Shown: positions 42,832 through 49,619 of the stretch, in pieces
Layout of the letters: the number at the start of each line of letters is the position of its first letter
Position numbering within the stretch: position 1 is the first letter of the stretch
Assembly (NCBI GenBank): GCA_944380295.1
Contig: CALWHE010000004.1
Span: 1-64,000, forward strand
Length of the DNA stretch: 64,000 nt
Direction: 5' to 3'
Source of the DNA: an uncultured Christensenellaceae bacterium
GTDB taxonomy: Bacteria > Bacillota > Clostridia > Christensenellales > UBA3700
The notes under the pieces: model-generated
What the model was told of the DNA's origin: nothing
The model's database searches: none
Seen by the model: the letters and a program-made list of their open reading frames with translations, nothing else
Translations under genes and position numbers: made by a program

Positions 42832-43599
42832 TTATTCTTCCCAATGCTTAAAGCGCGGATCCACGATACGCGTCTTGTCCCAGGGGTTCCCGGGCAGATG
42901 GCGGATCATCCAGCAGCAATACATGGGATAGCCGGGCGCGGTGACCTGCACGTGCGTTTTGCCGCCGGGGAAACAGCCGGCGCTGCCGTCTTTCACCGTG
43001 TATGCCTTGTTGCCGATAAAGCACGCTCCGAAGCCCTCCGGGGCGGGCAGCTTGTAATAATAAACTTCCGGCTGCGGGTGGGAATGGGGCAGATAACTCC
43101 ACCACCTGCCCTGACGGGCGATCACCTCTCCCACCACCAGGTTGGAATAAGGCGCGTTGGAATAGTCGAACACCGTGTTCACGTCGCGCACGGCGGTGTT
43201 TTCCCACAGTCCCTCGCAGGATACGGTGCGGATAACGTCTTCTTTGCCGTAAAATTTGGCGGGGAACACGGCGGGGTTTTCCGTGGCGAGATATATTATT
43301 TCGCAATCGGATACCGCGGTGACGGAGATGGTTGTGCCCTTGCAGGCGTGCAGCGTCACGGGCAGATCGGTGAACACGTCCGTGCGCAGAGCGCGCCGGC
43401 GGATCTCTCCGCAGGAAAAAACCGCCTCTCCTTCCGTGAGCAGCACGCAGATCTCCTTGTCGCTCTTCATAAAGCGTCTGCGCGTGCCCGCCTGCATTTT
43501 TATGACGCGGATGTCCATGAGCATGTCTTTATTCCTGCCGCCCACGGAACATATCTTTTTTACGCCGTGTTCATCGAATTCCGGATACAAAAAAGCCAT
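42832..43599 (-). CDS. iolB: 5-deoxy-glucuronate isomerase
   Basis: 255 residues with a double cupin fold. The metal-binding His set lies in LPHSHPQPEVYYYKL, followed by GGKTHVQVTAPGYPMYCCWM and the family ending in the WDKTR region. It isomerises 5-deoxy-glucuronate to 2-deoxy-5-keto-gluconate, the substrate of the next enzyme, IolC. It lies between iolC and iolD with short gaps. Confidence 0.94.
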   Translation of the reverse strand: MAFLYPEFDEHGVKKICSVGGRNKDMLMDIRVIKMQAGTRRRFMKSDKEICVLLTEGEAVFSCGEIRRRALRTDVFTDLPVTLHACKGTTISVTAVSDCEIIYLATENPAVFPAKFYGKEDVIRTVSCEGLWENTAVRDVNTVFDYSNAPYSNLVVGEVIARQGRWWSYLPHSHPQPEVYYYKLPAPEGFGACFIGNKAYTVKDGSAGCFPGGKTHVQVTAPGYPMYCCWMIRHLPGNPWDKTRIVDPRFKHWEE

Positions 43600-43608
43600 A
43601 TTTCCCTC

Positions 43609-44625
43609 CTATTTGCGTGCGACCATGTCGCCGTAAGTCTTTTTTTCTTCCGCTATGAATTTTTCCAGCTCCGCCATGGTGGGCATAAATTCCGAACAGC
43701 CGTGCGCCGCCACCAGCATGGAAGCGGACGCGCTGCCCATTTCCAGACAGTCCATGATGTCCTTTCCCGCAAACAGCGCCGCCAAAAACGCCGAACCGTA
43801 ACCGTCGCCGCCGCCGAAAGATTTGAACGCCTTGACCGGGAAAGGCTTGATGTCGTATTTTTTGCCGTCGCAGGTGTGGGCGGTGGAGCCTTCCTTGCCG
43901 TGTTTGATGATGACTATCTTGGCACCCCTGCCCGTCCAGTAAGCGGCGGTCTGCTCGTCCGTGGCGCCGGGCATGTATATGCTCTCCGTGAGGTCGTATT
44001 CCTCGCGCGAGCCCATGATGACGTCCGCCTTTTCCGCCGCAGCGGTGTAATAAACGGAGATCTCTTCCTTGTTTTTCCAGTTGTAAGGGCGGTAATCTAT
44101 GTCGAAAATAACGCGCGTGCCGCACTTTTTTGCCAAAAGTATCGCTTTGAGCGCCGCCTCGCGCGAAGGGCTTTGCGCCAGCGCCGTGCCCGATACCAGC
44201 AGCGCCTTGGCAGAGGCGATATATTCCTCGTCCACGTCCTGCGGCTCCAACATCAGATCGGCAACGCCGTCACGATACATGAGTATGCTGCTCTCCGTGG
44301 GCGAGAGTATCTCCGTGAAGGTAAGCCCCAGCTTTTCCCCGTGCTCCGCGCGGGTGATATGGGAGATGTCTATGCCCTCTTTTGCAAAAAACTCCGTGAC
44401 GTAATCGCCGAATCTGTCGTCCGACACCTTGCCGATAAAGCCCACTTTGCCGCCCAGGCGCGCCAAGCCCACCGCCACGTTGGCGGGGGATCCGCCCAGA
44501 TATTTGCGGTATTCTTTGCTTTCGCTCAGCGGTTTGAAGTAATCAAGGGGGTTGAAATCTATCGCCACTCTGCCCAGGGCGATGAGATCGAGCGCTCTTT
44601 CTTGCTCAAAAGATACGTAATTCAT
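43609..44625 (-). CDS. iolC: 5-dehydro-2-deoxygluconokinase
   Basis: 338 residues, PfkB-family kinase. LGGSPANVAVGLARLG is the first PfkB signature, and FGGGDGYGSAFLAAL (about 280) holds the catalytic Asp of the second. It phosphorylates 2-deoxy-5-keto-gluconate. I chose the ATG at 44625, which has GGAGG; the frame is open 28 codons further but through promoter sequence. It is the first gene of the operon. No iolJ aldolase domain is fused to it and none is found nearby. Confidence 0.92.
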   Translation of the reverse strand: MNYVSFEQERALDLIALGRVAIDFNPLDYFKPLSESKEYRKYLGGSPANVAVGLARLGGKVGFIGKVSDDRFGDYVTEFFAKEGIDISHITRAEHGEKLGLTFTEILSPTESSILMYRDGVADLMLEPQDVDEEYIASAKALLVSGTALAQSPSREAALKAILLAKKCGTRVIFDIDYRPYNWKNKEEISVYYTAAAEKADVIMGSREEYDLTESIYMPGATDEQTAAYWTGRGAKIVIIKHGKEGSTAHTCDGKKYDIKPFPVKAFKSFGGGDGYGSAFLAALFAGKDIMDCLEMGSASASMLVAAHGCSEFMPTMAELEKFIAEEKKTYGDMVARK

Positions 44626-44679
44626 AATTTCCTCCCGCGGCAAAAAACAAGACTTATCTCTCCGCCGCATAATTATGAT

Positions 44680-44714
44680 AATATATTTTATAATGCAAAG
44701 CAATATCAATTGAT
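44680..44714 (-). promoter_or_regulatory. iol operon promoter with overlapping palindrome
   Basis: Minus strand TTGATA (44709-44704), 18 bases, TATATT (44685-44680). The perfect palindrome ATCAATTGAT (44705-44714) overlaps the -35, an ideal place for a repressor. No iolR-type gene lies in the window, so the regulator would act from elsewhere. Confidence 0.55.
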
Positions 44715-44832
44715 CGCCTTAACAAAAAATATCCCCGTTTCGTCCATAAATTTTACATTCTTTTTTCACAAAATTTATCGACACACAGGCGATGTTTTTC
44801 TGCAAAAAACCTTGCTTTTTTGCGGTTTTTTC

Positions 44833-44861
44833 GTAAATTTTTGTTCGTTGCAAAAATTTAC
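44833..44861. repeat. AT-rich 11-bp inverted repeat
   Basis: GTAAATTTTTG (44833-44843) and CAAAAATTTAC (44851-44861) are perfect arms around a 7-base spacer, midway between the iol promoter and the SipW-operon promoter. It may be an operator or an insulating hairpin. The remaining 44715-44939 sequence is AT-rich and shows no gene. Confidence 0.5.
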
Positions 44862-44939
44862 TTAACCGTAAGATTACCCCCTCCCATAACTTATTCTTGC
44901 TTTTTTCTGAAATTTTTAAGCAGATTGTAAACAAAACGC

Positions 44940-44968
44940 TTGACAGGCGCGCACATAGTTGCTAAAAT
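44940..44968 (+). promoter_or_regulatory. Consensus promoter of the SipW/TasA-like operon
   Basis: TTGACA (44940-44945), 17 bases, TAAAAT (44963-44968): the best -35 in the window. Transcription should begin near 44975, giving a leader of about 170 bases. Confidence 0.85.
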
Positions 44969-44978
44969 TCTTGGCGTT

Positions 44979-45035
44979 AAGGGACAAAGGGTGAAGTTAT
45001 GAGCTTGCACTTTGTCCTTCTTTTTGCCTTTTTTT
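44979..45035 (+). terminator. Leader terminator upstream of the SipW operon
   Basis: GGACAAAG (44982-44989) pairs with CTTTGTCC (45010-45017), extendable by two A-T pairs, and is followed by T-rich sequence broken by GCC. It lies between the promoter and the first gene, so it should act as an attenuator or end a small RNA of about 60 bases. Confidence 0.65.
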
Positions 45036-45037
45036 AA
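44999..45037 (+). CDS. Putative 12-residue leader peptide
   Basis: ATG at 44999, with GGGTGA five bases upstream, opens MSLHFVLLFAFF and ends TAA at 45037. The frame spans the 3' arm and the T-run of the leader terminator, so an initiating ribosome would block the hairpin. Its Phe/Leu richness follows from the T-run and does not by itself indicate a phenylalanine sensor. Translation is not proven. Confidence 0.3.
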   Translation: MSLHFVLLFAFF

Positions 45038-45145
45038 CGCGCGAACGCGGAAAAAGGCGAAAAACGAGCAAAACGCGGCGGTAAAACTCCGCCCGAAGCA
45101 CGGCTGCCGCCGCGGCAAAAACGCGGGGCGGCGCAAGGAGAACGA

Positions 45146-45601
45146 ATGGGAAAAAAGGCTGTGGCGATCCTGATAACGGCGCTGGCGGTGATCACGATAT
45201 GCACCGCGGTGGGCGCGGCTTACCTGGTGCAAAGCAAAGACTCCGAACTGGTTTTGAAAGACGCGGGCGACGCTTTTTCCGACAGCGTGGAGATAGAAGG
45301 CTTTGTGCCCGGACAGGCGGCGGAGCGGACCTTTAAGGCGCAGGCGCCCAAAGGGGCGGTGTTCACCCTGGCGCTGCGCGGAGAGGGAGAGCTGTGCGAC
45401 TTTTTGCGGGTGAGCCTGACGATAAACGGAGAAGAGGTTTTTTCCGGCGCCTTTGCCGAATACAACGGCGCGGCGGCGGTGCGCGAGGTGTCCGGCGAAT
45501 TCACCTTCACCCTCTCCTACTCCCTGCCGAGCGACGCGGGCAACGGCGCGCAGGGGCTGAAATGCAAAATAAGCGCAAACTGCTCTTTGCAGGAAGCGTG
45601 A
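45146..45601 (+). CDS. Small exported protein, candidate SipW substrate
   Basis: 151 residues. The N-terminus is a short Lys-Lys start, a hydrophobic stretch (AILITALAVITICTAVGAAY) and then charged residues, like the atypical signal of TasA/CalY proteins. The rest is a single beta-rich domain with no recognised family. It is the first gene after the attenuator leader, AAGGAG precedes the ATG, and the SipW peptidase follows. I infer secretion and processing by that peptidase. Confidence 0.65.
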   Translation: MGKKAVAILITALAVITICTAVGAAYLVQSKDSELVLKDAGDAFSDSVEIEGFVPGQAAERTFKAQAPKGAVFTLALRGEGELCDFLRVSLTINGEEVFSGAFAEYNGAAAVREVSGEFTFTLSYSLPSDAGNGAQGLKCKISANCSLQEA

Positions 45602-45605
45602 GCAA

Positions 45606-45651
45606 TGCCGCAGGGGTGCGGCGATAACGACCTGCCGCAGGGGTGCGGCGA
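45606..45651 (+). repeat. Two direct copies of a 19-bp hairpin repeat before sipW
   Basis: TGCCGCAGGGGTGCGGCGA occurs at 45606-45624 and 45633-45651. Each copy can fold (GCCGC with GCGGC). The second ends five bases before the sipW ATG and contains the only G-rich stretch that could act as a ribosome site, so folding could limit sipW translation. Confidence 0.7.
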
Positions 45652-45656
45652 GAAAT

Positions 45657-46403
45657 ATGGCGGAAAACAAAATGAAACAGGAAAAAACTTTGCCGGAAGA
45701 AAAAGCTCCGGCAGCCCCCTCCAAGGGCAAAAAGGCGTGGAACGTCATCTCCACCGTGTTGGTCTTTGCACTGCTTGCCGTGGCGGTGAGCGCGCTTTGC
45801 GTATCCATAGCTTATCGAGTGCAGGGGCAAACGCTGACGGTGGGCGGCAAACAGTGGCGCATCGTGCTGACGGGCTCCATGGAAGGCGAGGCGGAGGACT
45901 CCATCCGCACACACTCGCTGATAACGGTGCGCACGGTGCCGGAGGACGAGCAGGAGGCGCGCGAATTTTTCGCGGAGCTGGAAGTGGGCGACATCATCAC
46001 CTTTTACGATACCTCGGCGGGAGCGCGGGAGTTGGTGGTGACCCACCGCATAACGGAAATAAGGCAGGCGGGCGGCTCTTACGCCTATGTGACCAAGGGC
46101 GACGCCAACGCCACGCACGACGCGGCGGCGGTCCTGCCGAGCGAAGTCATCGGCGTGGTGACGGGCAGCAATTACGCGGCGGGCGCTTTCCTTTACTTTC
46201 TCACCTCGCGCACGGGGATAGTGGTGTTCCTGATAGTGCCGGCGGCGCTCATCATGATCTATGAGGTGTTCAACATCGCGCGCATGGTGAGCCGCGACAG
46301 GCAGCGCAAACGCGAGCGCGAGATGGAAGAAAAGCAGCGGGAGATAGACCGCCTGCGCAAAGAGTTGGAAGAAATGCAAAAGAGAGGTGAAAACAATGAG
46401 TGA
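45657..46403 (+). CDS. sipW: Signal peptidase I of the SipW (ER/archaeal) type
   Basis: 248 residues. A hydrophobic helix lies at about 27-52. The catalytic Ser is in IVLTGSME (about 73), followed by VGDIITFYD, and the second catalytic residue is His in VVTHRI (about 125) rather than the Lys of bacterial type I peptidases, which is the SipW hallmark. A second membrane helix (about 188-207) and a charged coiled-coil tail follow. SipW cleaves TasA/CalY-type preproteins. Here at least five such genes lie downstream and one upstream, in the same operon. Confidence 0.9.
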   Translation: MAENKMKQEKTLPEEKAPAAPSKGKKAWNVISTVLVFALLAVAVSALCVSIAYRVQGQTLTVGGKQWRIVLTGSMEGEAEDSIRTHSLITVRTVPEDEQEAREFFAELEVGDIITFYDTSAGARELVVTHRITEIRQAGGSYAYVTKGDANATHDAAAVLPSEVIGVVTGSNYAAGAFLYFLTSRTGIVVFLIVPAALIMIYEVFNIARMVSRDRQRKREREMEEKQREIDRLRKELEEMQKRGENNE

Positions 46404-47124
46404 GACCTTGTTTATCGTCTGCGTATCGATAGTGCTTGCCGTGGCAGTTTTGCTGGCGGTGTGGCTGATAATATCGCTGATCCGCAGAAAAAAGCACGTG
46501 GAAGAAGTGAAAGTGGTGAGCGTGGACGGCGAAGAATATTATCTGGTGCCGCTGGGCGAAAAGGCGCCCGAACGCCCCGCCGCGCAGGCAAGCCCCGCTC
46601 CCGCGCAAGCGCCCGTCAAGACAAGCGCCGAGCCGGAAAGCGAAGCCGCAGCCGCGCTCGCGGACGGAGCCGTGCTGCTGCGCAGGAGCAGCGCTCTGCC
46701 CTATCCGCAGGCTTATGCGGCGCTGAGCGGCGCTCAGAAAAAACTGGTAGACGCCGTTTTGGCGCACGCGGAGAGCAAAAGCGGCTGCAAAACGGTGGTC
46801 AACGAGCACGCCGCCTGCGTTTACTTCGGCAAAAAGCAGTTGGTGCGCGTCCTGCTGCGCCGCGGCAGGATAATCGCGCGCATGCAAGTGCAGAACAACG
46901 CGCTGTGCGCTTATGCGGACGAAAACGACTTTGACATACGCGAAAAACCCGTGGACGTGCGCGTGGAAGACGCCCGCACCGTGGAGCACATAAAGGGCAT
47001 GATAGACATCAATTACGCCACCTTTACGGAAGAGCGCGCCGCCAGGGAACAAAAGCAAAAAGAAGAACGTGCCAAAAGAAGGCAGGCAAAACGCCTTGCC
47101 GCCGCGGCGCACAAACAACATTAA
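46396..47124 (+). CDS. Membrane-anchored protein of unknown function in the SipW operon
   Basis: 242 residues. An N-terminal transmembrane helix (about 6-30) is followed by a basic stop and a Pro/Ala-rich linker (about 60-90). A compact domain (about 100-215, from YPQAYAALSGAQKKLVDAVL to MIDINYATF) leads to a Lys/Glu/Arg-rich tail. I do not recognise the domain. The ATG at 46396 overlaps the end of sipW and has GAGAGG at proper spacing; an in-frame GTG at 46387 is less likely. Position suggests an accessory role in export or assembly of the TasA-like proteins. Confidence 0.65.
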   Translation: MSETLFIVCVSIVLAVAVLLAVWLIISLIRRKKHVEEVKVVSVDGEEYYLVPLGEKAPERPAAQASPAPAQAPVKTSAEPESEAAAALADGAVLLRRSSALPYPQAYAALSGAQKKLVDAVLAHAESKSGCKTVVNEHAACVYFGKKQLVRVLLRRGRIIARMQVQNNALCAYADENDFDIREKPVDVRVEDARTVEHIKGMIDINYATFTEERAAREQKQKEERAKRRQAKRLAAAAHKQH

Positions 47125-47143
47125 ATAAGAAGGAGAAAGAGCA

Positions 47144-47827
47144 ATGCAGAAAAAAGCTGTTTTGGCTTCCGTGCTGATAGCGCTGGTGTGCGTGACCGTG
47201 CTGGTGGCGGCGTCTGTGGCGCTGTTTTCGCAAAGCGCCACCGTGGACACTTACCTCAACGCGGGCGAGCTGAAAATATCGCTGGTGCGCACGGATCTGA
47301 AAGGACGTTTTGCGGATAAAAACGGCGTTTTGAGCGCCGAAAAGACCTTTACGGAAGACGTGGATCTGACCGACGCGGAGGCAACGGGCAATTCCGCCTT
47401 CAAATTCGGCAACGAGCAAAGCCCCGTCTTCAACGTGCCGGGCGTGTGGGAAGAGGCGTGGCTGAAACTCACCAACCTGGGCAACGTGGCGTTCGACTAT
47501 TCCCTCACCTTCATATACGGAGAGGAAGGCGCGCCCGTGAGCGGCACCCCCGAATACAACCTGGCAAACAAACTTCTGGTGACTGTGTCCCTGCCCGACG
47601 GCACGCCGATCAAGAGCGGCACGCTGGCACAGACGGTGCAGGACGGAAAGCTGGAACTGGGCACGATAACGGCAACCAACGCGCACGCCACCATCCGCGT
47701 CAAGGTGGAGCTGCCTTACGAGGCGGACAGCGTGGACGACGGCACGGGCGACACCGTTATGAACGCCAACCTCAAATTCGGCTTTGTGATAACCGCCACG
47801 CAGCACGTAGCGGGCGCGATAAATTAA
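47144..47827 (+). CDS. TasA/CalY-like exported protein 1
   Basis: 227 residues. The signal (KKAVLASVLIALVCVTVLVAA then SVALFSQSA) is of the SipW-dependent kind, and the body is beta-rich with KLTNLGNVAFDYSLTF and GTITATNAHATIRVKVELP, the pattern of M73/camelysin-TasA proteins. Such proteins are shed or assemble into fibres in biofilms. GGAG precedes the ATG. It is the first of five downstream paralogues, each spaced by 20-80 bases. Confidence 0.75.
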   Translation: MQKKAVLASVLIALVCVTVLVAASVALFSQSATVDTYLNAGELKISLVRTDLKGRFADKNGVLSAEKTFTEDVDLTDAEATGNSAFKFGNEQSPVFNVPGVWEEAWLKLTNLGNVAFDYSLTFIYGEEGAPVSGTPEYNLANKLLVTVSLPDGTPIKSGTLAQTVQDGKLELGTITATNAHATIRVKVELPYEADSVDDGTGDTVMNANLKFGFVITATQHVAGAIN

Positions 47828-47867
47828 AGAATACACGCCGAAAGGCATAACGTAAGGAGATAAAATC

Positions 47868-48539
47868 ATGAAAACAAAAAAAGCGACAATTTTATCCGCG
47901 GGGCTGATCGCCCTGCTGTGCGTGGCGGTGATCGCAGGCGCCACCTTTGCGCTCTTCGGCGTGAGCCGTGAGAACAAGATAGTGGTGAGCACGGGCAGCG
48001 TGGACGTGAGCGCCGCGGCGAGCGACCTCACCACAAGCAGCCTTTCCGCCACCGATCCGAGCGGCACGGCGGTCAACGATCCCGTCACCTCTTTCGCCAC
48101 GGGCGGCACGGCAAAGCTGGAAGACGGCGTGCTCACCCTCACGGGCGTTGTGCCGGGAGATTCCGCCACCTTCACCCTCACCGTGACCAACACGGGCAGC
48201 GTTTCCGCCAAACTGCGCGTGAACGCCGTCAAGGAAGTCACCGGTTCAAACGGCGCGGCGGACAAACTGCTCCTCTCCGTGAAAAACGGCAGCGAGAACT
48301 TCACCCTCGATACGTGGGCGTGCGGAACGGACGGCGCCGACCTTGTTCTGGCTCCCCAAGCCGTCCTCACCCTCACCGTGACCGTGTCTTTGGACAAAAA
48401 CGCGGTGCAGAGCGTGGGCGAAGACGGCGCGGTGGAACAGTTCATCTCCGCCGCCACCATCAAGCTCACCGTTTACGCGGGACAGGCGAACGCGGCGGGC
48501 ACCGACCTGGACGGCGCGCTGGGCATAAACAACGACTGA
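47868..48539 (+). CDS. TasA/CalY-like exported protein 2
   Basis: 223 residues. The signal ends CVAVIAGATFALFGVS, the GATFALF form shared with the next three genes. The mature part has low-complexity Ser/Thr and a single TasA-like domain (VPGDSATFTLTVTNTGSVSAKL). AAGGAG lies upstream. No catalytic motif is seen, so a structural or fibre role is likely. Confidence 0.78.
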   Translation: MKTKKATILSAGLIALLCVAVIAGATFALFGVSRENKIVVSTGSVDVSAAASDLTTSSLSATDPSGTAVNDPVTSFATGGTAKLEDGVLTLTGVVPGDSATFTLTVTNTGSVSAKLRVNAVKEVTGSNGAADKLLLSVKNGSENFTLDTWACGTDGADLVLAPQAVLTLTVTVSLDKNAVQSVGEDGAVEQFISAATIKLTVYAGQANAAGTDLDGALGINND

Positions 48540-48558
48540 TAATATAAGGAGATATAAA

Positions 48559-49542
48559 ATGAGCACCGCAAAGAAAAAAGCTTTGATAATATCTTGCATG
48601 GCAGTGATCTTGTGCGCGGCTGTGATAGCGGGCGCGACTTACGCCCTCTTTACCGACGGCGAGCAATACGCCATCGGCGTGAACACGGGTAAGATAGACG
48701 TATCCGCCGCTTTGAGCATGGAAGACGCCTGGTCTGAAAGCCAGGCGGGCGTGAAAGAAAACGCAACCAAGGGCGAAGGCGAAATAACCTCTCTCACCGT
48801 GCCTCAGGGCGGCAAGGTGAGCATAGCCGAAGGCAAGACCGTTACTTTTTCCGAAATGTCTTTGGGCGACGGGGCCAAGTTCTCCCTCTCCTTTGACAAC
48901 AAGAGCACGGTGGATATGCAATACCGCGTCAGCGTGAGCGTGAACGCCGGCGCAAGCAAGCTGCTGCGCGACCACCTCACCCTGAAAGTGAACGACGGCG
49001 CCGCCGCGGACATGTTCGCGGACGGTCAGGAGCAAACCGCTCTGATAGACTGGACGGCGGTGGAAACGGGCGAAAACAACGCCCCCGCGGCGCTGGACAA
49101 GCTGACCTTTGAGATAGCTCTGCCTTGGAGCGCGCTTGCCGATTCGGAAACTTACGACGAGGCGCAGAGCATCTCCCTCACGGTGAAGATGGAAGCCATC
49201 CAGGCGAACGCGGACTCCATGCCCGTTTACGTCACCCTGGAAGAGGCGAGCACCGGCGCGCTTGAAGAGGCGCTCTCCGCCGTGGAAGAGGGCGGCACCG
49301 GCTTCATCACCCTGCCCGAAGGCGAGATAAGCTGGACGGACGCCATGAGCGAGTTGACCGCAAACAAGACGCTCACCATCGCCGGCGCGGGACAGGACAA
49401 GACCGTCATCTCCGCGGCGGGAAGCGGCTTCACGCAGATAAAGCTGCAAGGCACCGTCACCATCAAAGATCTTTCCACCAAGGGCTGCACCTTTGAGCTG
49501 AGCGGCAGCGTGACGATGGAAAACGTGGGGATAACCGTCTGA
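48559..49542 (+). CDS. TasA/CalY-like exported protein 3 with short C-terminal beta-solenoid start
   Basis: 327 residues. After the GATYALF signal there is one TasA-like domain (about 25-215) closely related to those of the next two proteins (SLGDGAKFSLSFDNKSTVDM). Then an added C-terminal segment (about 225-327) reads like the first turns of a pectate-lyase-type beta-helix (ITLPEGEISW, LTIAGAGQDKTVISAAG). It appears intermediate between proteins 2 and 4. AAGGAG precedes the ATG. Confidence 0.75.
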   Translation: MSTAKKKALIISCMAVILCAAVIAGATYALFTDGEQYAIGVNTGKIDVSAALSMEDAWSESQAGVKENATKGEGEITSLTVPQGGKVSIAEGKTVTFSEMSLGDGAKFSLSFDNKSTVDMQYRVSVSVNAGASKLLRDHLTLKVNDGAAADMFADGQEQTALIDWTAVETGENNAPAALDKLTFEIALPWSALADSETYDEAQSISLTVKMEAIQANADSMPVYVTLEEASTGALEEALSAVEEGGTGFITLPEGEISWTDAMSELTANKTLTIAGAGQDKTVISAAGSGFTQIKLQGTVTIKDLSTKGCTFELSGSVTMENVGITV

Positions 49543-49619
49543 GGCGACCCGCACGACAGGCAAGGCGGCAGGACTTTTCCGCCGCCGCAAAAGAAACATT
49601 CTTTTCGGAGATATAAAAA

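Noticed and set aside
39919..44865. A 1648-codon open frame on the plus strand opposite the iol operon
   Set aside because: It is the antisense of six clearly recognised iol genes; its composition (His/Arg/Val-rich, no domain) is the usual shadow of high-GC third positions.
44999..45037. Phenylalanine-responsive leader peptide
   Set aside because: Phe and Leu codons arise from the terminator T-run, and the downstream genes have nothing to do with phenylalanine.
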